DNA of 56,526 nucleotides from Clostridia bacterium (lineage in GTDB: Bacteria > Bacillota > Clostridia > Christensenellales > Aristaeellaceae). Below are positions 43,263-52,323 of this stretch, piece after piece. Under the pieces are notes generated by a model, which had not been told where the DNA came from, ran no database searches, and saw only the letters and a list, made by a program, of their open reading frames with translations. Position 1 is the stretch's first letter, and every line of letters begins with the position of its first letter. A program made the translations under genes and the position numbers. Location of the stretch: the NCBI GenBank assembly GCA_017470145.1, contig JAFUFB010000014.1, positions 1-56,526 of the forward strand, written 5' to 3'.

Positions 43263-44399
43263 ATGAAGAAGATCGTTGCTTTGGCGCTGGCGCTGGCCAT
43301 GTGTTTGAGCGTGCTGTCCTTTGCGGCCGCTGAGGATCAGATTACGCTGAAGATCGCGCACATTGGTCCGCTGACCGGCGCGGCCGCCGTGTACGGCATG
43401 GCCACCAGCCGGGGCGCCAAGATCGCCGCAGATGAAATCAATGCCGCCGGCGGCAAGTACAAGGTAGAAATCATCGACGAAGACGATACCCATGACGCGG
43501 AAGTGGCCGTGAACGCTTACAACAACGCCATGGACGCCGGCGCGCAGCTGATCGTCGGTACCACCACCACCACTCCCTGCATCGCTGTGGGCGCTGTGGC
43601 CTATGAGGAGCGGGTGTTCATGCTGACCCCCTCTGCCTCTTCCACCGCTGTGACCGCGGACAAGGACAACGTGTATCAGGTGTGCTTCACCGACCCGGCC
43701 CAGGGTTCCGCTTCCGCTGAATACATCGCGGAGCACAACCTGGCGACCAAGGTGGCCGTGATCTACAACAACGCGGACGCCTATTCCACCGGTATCTATC
43801 AGACCTTCGCTGACAAGGCGGCGGAAGTGGGTCTGGAAATCGTTTCCACCACCACCTTCACCGACGATACCACCGACTTCTCCGTGCAGGTGGCGGATGC
43901 CCAGAACAACGGCGCCGAGCTGGTGTTCCTGCCCATCTACTACACCCCCGCTTCCCAGATCCTGATCAAGGCCAACGCCAATGGCTACGCCCCCATCTTC
44001 TTCGGCGTGGACGGCATGGACGGCATCCTGTCCATCGAAGGCTTTGACACCGCTCTGGCGGAAGGCGTCATGCTGCTGACCCCCTTCTCTGCCGATGCCC
44101 AGGACGAGAAGACCCAGAAGTTCGTAGCCACCTATCAGGAGCTGTACAACGAAGTGCCCAACCAGTTCGCTGCCGACTCCTATGACGGCGTGTACGCCCT
44201 GGTGGCTGCCGCTGAGAAGGCAGACGTGCAGGAAGGCGAAGCCGCGGAGGATATCTGCGACCGCATCATCGCCGCGATTCAGGAAATCGAAATCAACGGC
44301 GTCACCGGTACCATGACCTGGTCTGCCAATGGTGAGGTCAGCAAGACCCCCACCGCCGTGATTATCGAGAACGGCGCTTATGTGGGATTCAACAACTAA
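43263..44399 (+). CDS. livK: Branched-chain amino-acid ABC transporter substrate-binding protein
   Basis: 378 residues; signal peptide (MKKIVALALALAMCLSVLSFAAA), then a periplasmic-binding-fold type I domain: IKIAHIGPLTGAAA-like start, GAKIAADEINAAGGKY, VGTTTTTPCIAVG, then FVATYQELYNEVPNQFAADSYDGVYAL. Captures Leu/Ile/Val or related ligands outside the membrane. ATG 43263 after GGAGG; the earlier in-frame codons lack a site. First gene of a complete liv operon, separated from livH by a hairpin. Confidence 0.9.
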   Translation: MKKIVALALALAMCLSVLSFAAAEDQITLKIAHIGPLTGAAAVYGMATSRGAKIAADEINAAGGKYKVEIIDEDDTHDAEVAVNAYNNAMDAGAQLIVGTTTTTPCIAVGAVAYEERVFMLTPSASSTAVTADKDNVYQVCFTDPAQGSASAEYIAEHNLATKVAVIYNNADAYSTGIYQTFADKAAEVGLEIVSTTTFTDDTTDFSVQVADAQNNGAELVFLPIYYTPASQILIKANANGYAPIFFGVDGMDGILSIEGFDTALAEGVMLLTPFSADAQDEKTQKFVATYQELYNEVPNQFAADSYDGVYALVAAAEKADVQEGEAAEDICDRIIAAIQEIEINGVTGTMTWSANGEVSKTPTAVIIENGAYVGFNN

Positions 44400-44432
44400 G
44401 GAAGAGGACGTTTATCACGTCTGATAGCGCGG

Positions 44433-44458
44433 TCCGCTCCCGAATCATCGGGAGCGGA
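44433..44458 (+). terminator. Intercistronic hairpin between livK and livH
   Basis: TCCGCTCCCGA and TCGGGAGCGGA, 11-bp perfect stem with a 4-base loop. Only a weak T-rich tail, so it probably attenuates or stabilises the livK message. Confidence 0.6.
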
Positions 44459-44554
44459 TTCGCTCGTTTTGATGGGCCCATGTTTCATTGCTGGGATGGT
44501 GGAAATATGGCCAAATACGCAATGATCAACCTTCCGTAAGAGAGGACAAGAACG

Positions 44555-45442
44555 ATGATTTTTCTGTCCAACCTGGTTAACGGTATCAGCCTGGGGAGCA
44601 TCTATGCCATTATCGCCCTGGGATACACCATGGTTTACGGCATCGCCAAGATGCTGAACTTTGCCCATGGCGACGTGATTATGGTCGGCGCTTATATCGC
44701 CTTCTGCGCGCTGCAGTACTGGAACCTACCCCCGGTGTTGGCCCTGATTGTGGCCATGCTGGTGTGTACCGCTTTGGGAATTACCATTGAGGGGCTGGCC
44801 TATCGCCCCCTGCGGCAGGCAGCTTCCCTGGCGGTGCTGATTACCGCCATTGGCATGAGCTATCTGCTGCAGAATCTGGCGCTGCTGATCTGGGGCCCCA
44901 ACCCCAAGAGCTTCCCGGCCACGACCATGATGGCCCTGCCCACCTTCTCGCTGTTCGGCGGAAAGCTGAACATCAGTGGGGTGACTCTGGTGGCCATTCT
45001 GGCCAACATCGTGATTATGCTGGTTCTAACCACCTTTATTTCCCGGACCAAGGTGGGGAAGGCCATGCGTTGTGTGTCCGAGGATCGGGGCGCGGCGGAG
45101 CTGATGGGGATCAATGTGAATCGCACCATCTCCACCACCTTCGCCATCGGTTCCGCCCTGGCGGCGGTGGCGGGCATTCTGCTTTGCTCCGCTTATCCGA
45201 CCCTGATGCCTACCACCGGCTCCATGCCCGGCATCAAGGCCTTCACGGCGGCGGTGTTCGGCGGCATTGGCTCCATTCCCGGGGCCATGATCGGCGGCAT
45301 TCTGCTGGGGGTCATCGAGATTCTGGGCAAGGCGTATATCTCCACGGAGCTGGGGGACGCCATCGTCTTCGCGGTGCTGATCATCGTGCTGCTGTTCCGG
45401 CCCACGGGGCTGCTTGGCAAGCCGATTCGCGAGAAAGTGTAA
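44555..45442 (+). CDS. livH: Branched-chain amino-acid ABC permease LivH
   Basis: 295 residues, about eight membrane helices; FLSNLVNGISLGSIYAIIALGYTMVYGI and MLNFAHGDVIMVGAY are hallmark LivH segments, with the EAA-like loop MRCVSEDRGAAELMGINVNR. Forms the channel with LivM. Stop lies 13 bases before livM. Confidence 0.92.
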   Translation: MIFLSNLVNGISLGSIYAIIALGYTMVYGIAKMLNFAHGDVIMVGAYIAFCALQYWNLPPVLALIVAMLVCTALGITIEGLAYRPLRQAASLAVLITAIGMSYLLQNLALLIWGPNPKSFPATTMMALPTFSLFGGKLNISGVTLVAILANIVIMLVLTTFISRTKVGKAMRCVSEDRGAAELMGINVNRTISTTFAIGSALAAVAGILLCSAYPTLMPTTGSMPGIKAFTAAVFGGIGSIPGAMIGGILLGVIEILGKAYISTELGDAIVFAVLIIVLLFRPTGLLGKPIREKV

Positions 45443-45455
45443 GGAGGGCAGCGGA

Positions 45456-46532
45456 ATGAACGCGAAAAAGAAAAAGCTGATCTACAATTCCGTGACCTTC
45501 GGCATTGTGATTCTGGCCTTTGTGCTGTGCAACGTGTTTTACAAGGACATGAGCCGGTCCCTGCGGGGGCAGCTGATTCCCATTACCTGCTGGATCGTCA
45601 TGGCGGTGAGCCTGAACCTGGTGGTGGGCATCTCCGGCGAGCTGAGCCTGGGCCATGCCGGATTTATGAGCATCGGCGCCTTCAGCGGTATCGTGGTCTC
45701 TGGCTGGCTGCTGAACGGCTTCCAGGTAGAAAACGAGACCCTGCGGTTGGTCATCGCGATTGTGGTGGGCGGCGTCATGGCCGGCATCTTCGGGGTGCTG
45801 ATCGGCATTCCAGTGCTGCGGCTGCGGGGGGATTATCTGGCCATCGTCACGCTGGCCTTTGGCGAAATCATCCGCAACGTGCTGAACTGCGTTTACGCCT
45901 CCGTGGATGGGCAGAAGCTGGTGCTGGGCTTTATCAACCCGAACCTGCCTGGCAAGCTGCTGCTGAACGGACCCAACGGTGCGGTGTCGGTGGGCAAGAT
46001 TGCTACCTTCACGGCGGGCTTTGTGTTGATCATCCTTTCGTTGATTGTGGTGCTGAACCTGGTGAACAGCCGCACGGGCCGAGCCATTATGGCTACTCGG
46101 GATAACCGCATCGCGGCGGAGTCTGTGGGCATCAATGTGACCAAATACAAAATGATTGCCTTTGTAACGGCGGCGGTGCTGGCTGGCATGGCTGGCGCGC
46201 TGTATGGGTTGAACTATTCCACCCTGATTCCCGGCAAGTTCAAGTTTGACCAGAGCATCAATGTGCTGGTTTTCGTGGTGCTGGGCGGCATCGGCAACAC
46301 CCTGGGAGCGATTATATCCGCCACGGTGCTGACCATGCTGCCGGAGCTGCTGCGGGAATTCGCCGATTACCGGATGCTGGTGTACGCGGTGGTGCTGATT
46401 CTGGTGATGATCTTCACCAATAATCCCACGGTTCGCGCCATTGCTGAATCCATCTTCGCACCGGTGAAAAAGCTGTTCCAGGGCAAGAAAAACGCGGCGC
46501 CCCAGGGAGCGCAGGGAGGGGTCGGAAAATGA
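45456..46532 (+). CDS. livM: Branched-chain amino-acid ABC permease LivM
   Basis: 358 residues from ATG 45456 (AAGGAGG upstream). About nine helices; MAVSLNLVVGISGELSLGHAGFMSIGAF, LRGDYLAIVTLAFGEIIR and ATRDNRIAAESVGINVTKYK are typical of LivM. Overlaps livG by 4 bases. Confidence 0.92.
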   Translation: MNAKKKKLIYNSVTFGIVILAFVLCNVFYKDMSRSLRGQLIPITCWIVMAVSLNLVVGISGELSLGHAGFMSIGAFSGIVVSGWLLNGFQVENETLRLVIAIVVGGVMAGIFGVLIGIPVLRLRGDYLAIVTLAFGEIIRNVLNCVYASVDGQKLVLGFINPNLPGKLLLNGPNGAVSVGKIATFTAGFVLIILSLIVVLNLVNSRTGRAIMATRDNRIAAESVGINVTKYKMIAFVTAAVLAGMAGALYGLNYSTLIPGKFKFDQSINVLVFVVLGGIGNTLGAIISATVLTMLPELLREFADYRMLVYAVVLILVMIFTNNPTVRAIAESIFAPVKKLFQGKKNAAPQGAQGGVGK

Positions 46533-47407
46533 GCGAAAAGGTAAGACGCAGATCGGATACCCGCATGGTGCCCGTGCCCTCCCATTCCATCGTGCCAGAG
46601 CGGGATGTGAACGATATCCCTGTGCTGGAAACCCGGCATTTAGGAATTCAGTTTGGCGGGCTCAAGGCGGTGGATGATTTCAATCTGACCATTGGACGGA
46701 CGGAAATCGCCGGGCTCATCGGCCCCAACGGCGCCGGAAAGACCACGGTGTTCAACCTGCTGACCAAGGTGTACGAGCCCACCTCCGGGGCGGTGCTGTT
46801 CGACGGGCAGGATCTGAAGGGCATGAACATCGTCCAGGCCTCGAAGCTGGGCCTGGCCCGGACCTTCCAGAATATTCGTCTTTTCGACAAGATGACGGTG
46901 GAAGAGAACGTGCGCATCGGCCTGCACAATCAGATCAAGTACGATATGTTCAGCGGCGTGCTGCGGCTGCCCCGGTATTGGAGCCAGGAGAAGAAACAGC
47001 ATGCGCGGGCGCTGGAACTGCTGCACATCTTCAACATGGAAAACCTGGCGGATGAGGAGGCAGGAAGCTTGCCTTACGGGGCACAGCGCCGGCTGGAGAT
47101 CATTCGGGCCCTGGCCACCAATCCTAAGCTGTTGCTGCTGGACGAGCCGGCCGCGGGCATGAATCCCCGGGAAACCGAGGAGCTGATGGAGACCATCGCC
47201 CGAATCCGGGATGAATTCCAGATCGCTATCCTGCTGATCGAGCATGATATGAGCTTAGTTATGGGCGTGTGTGAGGGAATCTGTGTACTGAACTTTGGGC
47301 GGGTGATTGCGAAAGGAACCGCGGATGAAATTCAGGCGAATCCGGCGGTAATCGAAGCCTATCTGGGCAAGGCCCGGTCCGCCGCGGGAAAGGAGGCCCA
47401 GGCATGA
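46529..47407 (+). CDS. livG: Branched-chain amino-acid ABC ATPase LivG
   Basis: 292 residues. Walker A GPNGAGKTT, signature LPYGAQRRLEIIRAL, Walker B LLLLDEPAAGMNPRE, all as in LivG. It has an N-terminal extension of about 33 residues before the ABC domain (MSEKVRRRSDTRMVPVPSHS...). Pairs with LivF, whose start overlaps the stop by 4 bases. Confidence 0.92.
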   Translation: MSEKVRRRSDTRMVPVPSHSIVPERDVNDIPVLETRHLGIQFGGLKAVDDFNLTIGRTEIAGLIGPNGAGKTTVFNLLTKVYEPTSGAVLFDGQDLKGMNIVQASKLGLARTFQNIRLFDKMTVEENVRIGLHNQIKYDMFSGVLRLPRYWSQEKKQHARALELLHIFNMENLADEEAGSLPYGAQRRLEIIRALATNPKLLLLDEPAAGMNPRETEELMETIARIRDEFQIAILLIEHDMSLVMGVCEGICVLNFGRVIAKGTADEIQANPAVIEAYLGKARSAAGKEAQA

Positions 47408-48126
47408 GCGAGCAGAAATTGCCTTTGCTGAAGGTGAAGGATCTTCATGTGTACTATGGGGCGATTCACGCCATCAAGGGGATTTCTCTGGAGGTTTTTG
47501 AAGGGGAAATCGTGACGCTGATCGGGGCCAACGGCGCTGGGAAGTCCACCACGCTGAACACCATCGCCGGTCTGCTGAAGCCCCGACAGGGGTCCATCGT
47601 GCTGGATGGGGTGCCCGTCGGGGGCACCAGCGCCTCCAAGATGATCTATAAGGGATTGGCGCTCTGCCCGGAAGGGCGGCGGGTTTTCCAGCAAATGACG
47701 GTGAAGGAAAACCTGGAGATGGGTGCTTATAGCCGGCCTAATAGCGAGATCGAGGATTCGCTGGCGGACGTGTTTTCCCGGTTCCCCCGGCTGAAGGAGC
47801 GGGAAAAGCAGATCGCGGGAACCCTCTCCGGCGGTGAGCAGCAGATGCTGGCCATGGGCCGGGCCCTGATGAGCAAGCCGAAGCTGCTGATGCTGGACGA
47901 GCCCTCCATGGGCCTGGCGCCTATCCTAGTGGATCAGATTTTTGAGATCATTCAGGAGCTGCACGCTTCTGGGGCCACTATTCTCCTGGTGGAGCAGAAC
48001 GCCCAGATGGCGCTGTCGGTGGCGGATCGGGCCTATGTGCTGGAAACCGGAGCGATTTCCATCTCCGGCTCCGCCAGCAGCCTGCTGCATGACGATAAGG
48101 TTCGGAAGGCGTATTTAGGAAATTAA
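47404..48126 (+). CDS. livF: Branched-chain amino-acid ABC ATPase LivF
   Basis: 240 residues. Walker A GANGAGKST, signature LSGGEQQMLAMGRAL, Walker B LLMLDEPSMGLAP, typical LivF start LLKVKDLHVYYGAIHAIKGI. Last gene of the liv operon, followed by a terminator at 48226-48269. Confidence 0.93.
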   Translation: MSEQKLPLLKVKDLHVYYGAIHAIKGISLEVFEGEIVTLIGANGAGKSTTLNTIAGLLKPRQGSIVLDGVPVGGTSASKMIYKGLALCPEGRRVFQQMTVKENLEMGAYSRPNSEIEDSLADVFSRFPRLKEREKQIAGTLSGGEQQMLAMGRALMSKPKLLMLDEPSMGLAPILVDQIFEIIQELHASGATILLVEQNAQMALSVADRAYVLETGAISISGSASSLLHDDKVRKAYLGN

Positions 48127-48177
48127 GCCTGAAGGGCTCCCCGGAAGAGGCGACAAGGGAAAATCGGAAAAATGCTG

Positions 48178-48198
48178 CTGGAAGGGGATGCCTTCCAG
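48178..48198. repeat. Short hairpin downstream of livF
   Basis: CTGGAAGG (48178-48185) and CCTTCCAG (48191-48198). Lies before the main terminator; may stabilise the message end. Confidence 0.4.
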
Positions 48199-48225
48199 CT
48201 GATGAGAATTCAACTTAACAGGGAC

Positions 48226-48269
48226 GGAGGAGCGGGAGGAAAAATCCACCCGCTCCTCCTTGAATTTTC
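48226..48269 (+). terminator. Intrinsic terminator of the liv operon
   Basis: GGAGGAGCGGG (48226-48236) pairs with CCCGCTCCTCC (48249-48259), 11 bp, followed by TTGAATTTT. The tail overlaps the -35 of the next promoter. Confidence 0.7.
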
Positions 48270-48288
48270 AAGGCATGTATCGTATACT
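48260..48288 (+). promoter_or_regulatory. Promoter of the epimerase-like gene
   Basis: TTGAAT (48260-48265), 17-base spacer, TATACT (48283-48288); 47 bases before the start codon. Confidence 0.6.
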
Positions 48289-48335
48289 GCTCTTAACCGA
48301 GTTGAGATTCACTATTTTCAGGAGGTGCAATATTC

Positions 48336-49364
48336 ATGAAAGCGTTGTTTATCGGTGGCACGGGCATTATCAGCACGGCCATCGTCCGGAAGCTGGCCCA
48401 GGATCCCCTGTGGGAGGTTTGGCTGCTGAACCGGGGCAACCGGAAGGAAGCGGTGCCCGATGGAGTGCATTCTATCGTGGCGGACATTAACGACGAGGCC
48501 GCGGTGCGAGCGGCCATCGGGGATACGGTGTATGACGTGGTGGGCGAATTCATCGGCTTCACGGTGGAGCAGGTGGAGCGGGATTATCGCCTGTTCCAGG
48601 GCCGGACGAAGCAGTATATCTACATCAGCTCCGCCTCCGCCTATCACAAGCCCGCGGCGGATTTCCGCATTACGGAGGGAACCACCCTGGCCAATCCCCA
48701 CTGGGAATATTCCCGGAACAAGATCGCCTGCGAGGAATTCCTGATGAAGAAATATCGGGAGGAAGGCTTCCCGGTGACCATCGTCCGCCCCAGCCATACC
48801 TACGATGAGCGCAGCATCCCCATGGGCGTCCATGGCGACAAGGGCTCCTGGCAGGTGATTCAGCGGATGCTGGAGGGCAAGCCCGTGCTGATTCAGGGGG
48901 ATGGCACCTCCCTGTGGCATCTGACCTTCAATGAGGATTTCGCCACGGGATATATCGGGCTCATGGGCAACAAGCACGCCCTGGGAGAGGCCTTCCATAT
49001 TACGGGGGATGAAATCCTGACCTGGAACCAGATTTATGCCACCACCGCGGAGGCCCTGGGGGTGGAGTTGAAGCCCTATTACGTTTCCTCCGCTTTCCTG
49101 GCGGAGGCCGGAAAGAAAATGGGATACGATTATGAGGGCAGCCTGATTGGGGATAAGGCGGTCTCCGTCTGCTTTGATAACAGCAAGGTGAAGCGTCTTT
49201 CTCCCGGGATGACAACCACCATTCCCTTCCATCGGGGGGCGCGGATCGCCCTGGATTACATCCTGTCTCATCCGGAATGCCAGACGCCGGATCCGGAATT
49301 CGACGCCTGGTGCGATCGGGTGATTGCAGCCCTGGATAAGGCGATAAACGAAATAAAAATGTAA
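48336..49364 (+). CDS. NAD-dependent epimerase/dehydratase family protein (extended SDR)
   Basis: 342 residues. Rossmann motif FIGGTGIIS (GGxGxI variant, residues 6-13), catalytic-type YSRNK (Tyr125, Lys129) and YISSASAY before it, so the active site looks complete. Resembles the atypical/extended SDR group of NAD(P)-binding nucleotide-sugar or isoflavone-reductase-like proteins common in Clostridia. AGGAGGT lies 8 bases before ATG 48336. Single gene with own promoter; substrate unknown. Confidence 0.82.
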   Translation: MKALFIGGTGIISTAIVRKLAQDPLWEVWLLNRGNRKEAVPDGVHSIVADINDEAAVRAAIGDTVYDVVGEFIGFTVEQVERDYRLFQGRTKQYIYISSASAYHKPAADFRITEGTTLANPHWEYSRNKIACEEFLMKKYREEGFPVTIVRPSHTYDERSIPMGVHGDKGSWQVIQRMLEGKPVLIQGDGTSLWHLTFNEDFATGYIGLMGNKHALGEAFHITGDEILTWNQIYATTAEALGVELKPYYVSSAFLAEAGKKMGYDYEGSLIGDKAVSVCFDNSKVKRLSPGMTTTIPFHRGARIALDYILSHPECQTPDPEFDAWCDRVIAALDKAINEIKM

Positions 49365-49392
49365 CATTTTGTCACAGAGACGACATTTTTCC

Positions 49393-49421
49393 TTGACAAA
49401 ATAAGGCCTTCCGAATACAAT
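49393..49421 (+). promoter_or_regulatory. Consensus promoter with a long leader
   Basis: Perfect TTGACA (49393-49398), 17-base spacer, TACAAT (49416-49421). About 105 bases of leader follow before ATG 49533, containing a small CCTGA-TGT-TCAGG hairpin; no known riboswitch recognised. Confidence 0.8.
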
Positions 49422-49532
49422 AGCCTTGTATTCCTGTAGGTATCATTTTTGTAACAATATCGCAGGAAGGGTTTGACCATCTCCTGATGTTCAGGGAAGG
49501 GGGCAAGGGCCCGGGCGGGTCCTGAATGGTGC

Positions 49533-51431
49533 ATGAACAGAAAGCTTTCTATTTTCGCTTTGGTGGCGGCGCTGCTGCTGGTCTTGTTGTGCGGATCGGT
49601 GGCGCTGGCGGCGGATGATCCGCTGAAGGTTTCCATGGGGCTGGAGACGAATCAGTTTTCCGAGCCGAAGGAGATTACGGTGTCCATCTCCGTCAGCAAC
49701 GTGGGCGAAAGCGATATGCCCGGCCCGGTGACGCTCTATTACCCCAGCGGCAAGCAGGTGGAAGAGTTTGGCTCGCCCACCTTGAGCGTTGGGACAAGCA
49801 AGAACTGGAGCGGGAAATGGAAGGTGACCCAGGCGGAGCTGGATGCGGGCCGGATTACCTTTAAGATCAAGTATTCGATTTATAATGACGAAGGGGAATT
49901 GGTCAATAAAACCAAGAATTTCTCCAAGAAGATCATTTATGCCGGCGCGGCTCCGGAATTGACGGTAAATCGGACCATTAAGCCCACCACCGCTCAGAAG
50001 GATCAGGAAGTGACCGTGACCTACGAGCTGGAAAACACAGGTACGGTGGAAATTACTGGCGTTACCATCAAGGAAAACAGTGGCATCTCCAGCAAGTCCG
50101 GTGCCGTGGAGAAGATCGCGGTGGGGGAGAAGGAGAGCTACACCTTTACCACCAAGATGGGCAAGAAGGATTTGACTTCCGCGGCCACGATTTCCTACAA
50201 GGCGGGAGGTAAAACCTATACGCAGAAGGTAGAATCTGCCACGATCAAGTACGGCGAGGTGAAGCTGAGCGCCACCTTGACGGCGGATAAGAAGGGTGGC
50301 GCCCCTGGAGAGACGGTGAAGCTGACCCTGAAGCTGAAGAACTCCGGCACGGTGGATTTCACTAATGTGACCGTAACGGACGAAAACCTGGGCGAAGTGT
50401 TTACCGGTGTGACGGTGGAAGCGGGGAAAACGGAAACCCTGGAGAAGGATCTGACCATTACGGAGACCCAGGATCTGCAGTTTACCGTGATCGCGGAGGA
50501 CGTCACCGGCGAGCCAGTGGAAACGGCTACTGGTCGAGTGAACGTGATCGCCACCGACCCGACGCAGCAGATCGTGCTGGCGCTGGAAACCACAGCGGAC
50601 CGCAGCGCGGTATATGAGATCCCGGGCAACGTGCGCTTCACCATCACCGTGCGGAACGAGAGCGCGGTGGATGTATCCAATATTCGGATTCGCGCGGTGG
50701 ACACGGTGATCAATACCTTCGATACCATTCCCGCCGGGGAAAGCAGAACCTTTACCCGGGAGATGGCTATCAGCATGCCGGGGATTTTCCAATTCTCCGC
50801 CAGCTGCCAGGATCAGCTGGGACAGACCCTGACCTTTGTCAGCAATTCCCTGCAGATTACCCTGGAGCAGCCTACGCCGGAACCGACGGAAGCGCCCATC
50901 GTGACGCCTCCCGCCCCGCAATATCAGAGCGTGCCGGAGAGCTATGAGGAGCTGCCTGCCTCCCGGAAGTTGCCGGAATGGACGGATCAGGTGGAGACCA
51001 TTGCCGATCAGGCAAAGTACATTCTGGGCGGAATCACAGCCCTGCTGTTCCTGCTGCTGCTGATTGGCTTTATTCGTCGGGGAATTAAGAAGAGCCAGTC
51101 CAACAAGGCCATGGATCATCTGGAGGGCGCCAATTATCGGGATTATGGCACCCAGCCCAAGCGGAACCGGCGCAGCGTAATTCAGTCCGGCAGCGATGGG
51201 AAGGAACCGGCAGCGCCGGAGCAGGAGCTGGAGGAGAACACCTCCCAGGATGGGGAGCTGATGGCGGAGACGCTGAAACGGCTGTACAACGAGGATGGCT
51301 CGGAGACGGCGGCTGAGGAGGCCCCAGCGGCGGAAGAAGCCCAGGGAGAGGATCCCATGGATGCGACGGTCAAAGCGGTGAGTGAGACCTTGAACGCTTC
51401 CGACGCAGCCCGGCGGCGGAGAAATGGATAA
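49533..51431 (+). CDS. Membrane-anchored surface protein with tandem Ig-like (DUF11/CARDB-type) repeats
   Basis: 632 residues: signal peptide (MNRKLSIFALVAALLLVLLCGSVALA), then about four beta-sandwich repeats (about 30-450) with recurring VTVTYELENTGTVEITGVTI, LTLKLKNSGTVDFTNVTVTD and FTITVRNESAVDVSNIRI. A Pro-rich linker follows (PTPEPTEAPIVTPPAP), then one membrane helix (about 496-516) and an acidic cytoplasmic tail of about 110 residues. Bitopic protein with extracellular repeats. The ribosome site is weak, so ATG 49533 is chosen by the signal peptide. Role unknown; adhesion or wall organisation are typical for such architecture. Confidence 0.75.
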   Translation: MNRKLSIFALVAALLLVLLCGSVALAADDPLKVSMGLETNQFSEPKEITVSISVSNVGESDMPGPVTLYYPSGKQVEEFGSPTLSVGTSKNWSGKWKVTQAELDAGRITFKIKYSIYNDEGELVNKTKNFSKKIIYAGAAPELTVNRTIKPTTAQKDQEVTVTYELENTGTVEITGVTIKENSGISSKSGAVEKIAVGEKESYTFTTKMGKKDLTSAATISYKAGGKTYTQKVESATIKYGEVKLSATLTADKKGGAPGETVKLTLKLKNSGTVDFTNVTVTDENLGEVFTGVTVEAGKTETLEKDLTITETQDLQFTVIAEDVTGEPVETATGRVNVIATDPTQQIVLALETTADRSAVYEIPGNVRFTITVRNESAVDVSNIRIRAVDTVINTFDTIPAGESRTFTREMAISMPGIFQFSASCQDQLGQTLTFVSNSLQITLEQPTPEPTEAPIVTPPAPQYQSVPESYEELPASRKLPEWTDQVETIADQAKYILGGITALLFLLLLIGFIRRGIKKSQSNKAMDHLEGANYRDYGTQPKRNRRSVIQSGSDGKEPAAPEQELEENTSQDGELMAETLKRLYNEDGSETAAEEAPAAEEAQGEDPMDATVKAVSETLNASDAARRRRNG

Positions 51432-51446
51432 TTAAAGAGATGAAGA

Positions 51447-51473
51447 TCGCCCTCCCCTTTGGGGAGGGCGATT
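51447..51473. terminator. Palindromic terminator between convergent genes
   Basis: 12-bp perfect stem ATCGCCCTCCCC / GGGGAGGGCGAT with a TTT loop. T-tracts are weak on both sides, but it lies between convergent genes and resembles the hairpin at about 25895-25917. Confidence 0.6.
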
Positions 51474-51493
51474 CTGTATGGGAAGGCGGCGCT

Positions 51494-52198
51494 TCATGGT
51501 TTGGCCCCATTTTTGTAATGCCTCCGGAGGGCCAGAAGGCCAGCCACCAGGAGGGCCAGACCCAGCAGGAAGGCCATTAATCCCTTAATGCCCAGATCGA
51601 TAAACATGCTTTCTGGCATGAGCCGAATCAGCAGATCCGTTCGCGGATTCAGCAGCCAATAATCATTCCGAAAGGCCAGATGATGAAAGGTGATGAACAG
51701 ACCGTCAAAATTGATGATGGCCCATAGCGCCAGCGCCGCCGCGATGATGCTCATGCCCCATAGCGCCTGCCCGGCGCCATGAATCGCCGCCAGCATGGTC
51801 TGTGGCTCCTTTCGATGGCGGATCAGGCGGAGAAAAAGCAGGAGGGCCAGCGCCAGGCAGATCGCCCCAACCCATCCATCCAGCTGAATCAGTCGTCGGC
51901 AGTCCGCCATGTGAATCAGCTCATAATCGTGGAAACAGGGTGAGCTTTCCCCGGAAGGATTTGTCAAATAAAATTGGAAATCATCCGCCCGCCCTGCCAG
52001 GTAGTCCCCTATATGGGCGGCCATGGCGGGATATTCCTGCGGGGGCCAGCCGGTGGACGCGCTGGGGGCGAATCGGGTCATTTCTGCCTCGAAGAGGGGC
52101 CCGCTGCCCGCAAAGACCCAGATGATGCCCGTCAGCAGGGCCAAGGTCAGGCAAAGCAGGCAGATGCCTCCGGTAGGGCGCGCGTGCTTTTCGCTCAA
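51494..52198 (-). CDS. DUF1461 (TIGR01906) integral membrane protein
   Basis: 234 residues, four to five membrane helices, with the family hallmark FHHLAFRNDYWLLNPRTDLLIRLMPESMF and an extracellular loop after TM1. Function unknown; family common in Firmicutes. Starts with TTG 52198, supported by AAGGAGG 6 bases upstream. Confidence 0.85.
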   Translation of the reverse strand: MSEKHARPTGGICLLCLTLALLTGIIWVFAGSGPLFEAEMTRFAPSASTGWPPQEYPAMAAHIGDYLAGRADDFQFYLTNPSGESSPCFHDYELIHMADCRRLIQLDGWVGAICLALALLLFLRLIRHRKEPQTMLAAIHGAGQALWGMSIIAAALALWAIINFDGLFITFHHLAFRNDYWLLNPRTDLLIRLMPESMFIDLGIKGLMAFLLGLALLVAGLLALRRHYKNGAKP

Positions 52199-52232
52199 AG
52201 CAATCCTCCTTCTGTCTTGTGAAAAAATGATG

Positions 52233-52269
52233 GAGAAAGCATACAGCGTGAAAGGTGTGATGCTTTCTC
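52233..52269. repeat. Perfect 10-bp inverted repeat upstream of the DUF1461 gene
   Basis: GAGAAAGCAT (52233-52242) and ATGCTTTCTC (52260-52269), 17-base loop. No T-tract. Could be an operator or leader hairpin of the DUF1461 gene. Confidence 0.4.
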
Positions 52270-52281
52270 AGCTTCCCTTAC

Positions 52282-52314
52282 AAAAAAGGCGGGGCCATTT
52301 GGCCCCGTCCTTTT
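52282..52314 (-). terminator. Intrinsic terminator of prfB
   Basis: Minus strand: GGACGGGGCC, short loop, GGCCCCGCC, then TTTTTTG; 10 bases after the prfB stop codon. Confidence 0.85.
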
Positions 52315-52323
52315 GGATCCATC

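Noticed and set aside
43045-43300. Minus-strand 105-residue open frame before livK
   Set aside because: Overlaps the livK promoter and start; no ribosome site and no recognisable domain.
49422-49532. Riboswitch in the leader of the surface repeat protein
   Set aside because: Only a 5-bp hairpin is seen; no known aptamer motif.
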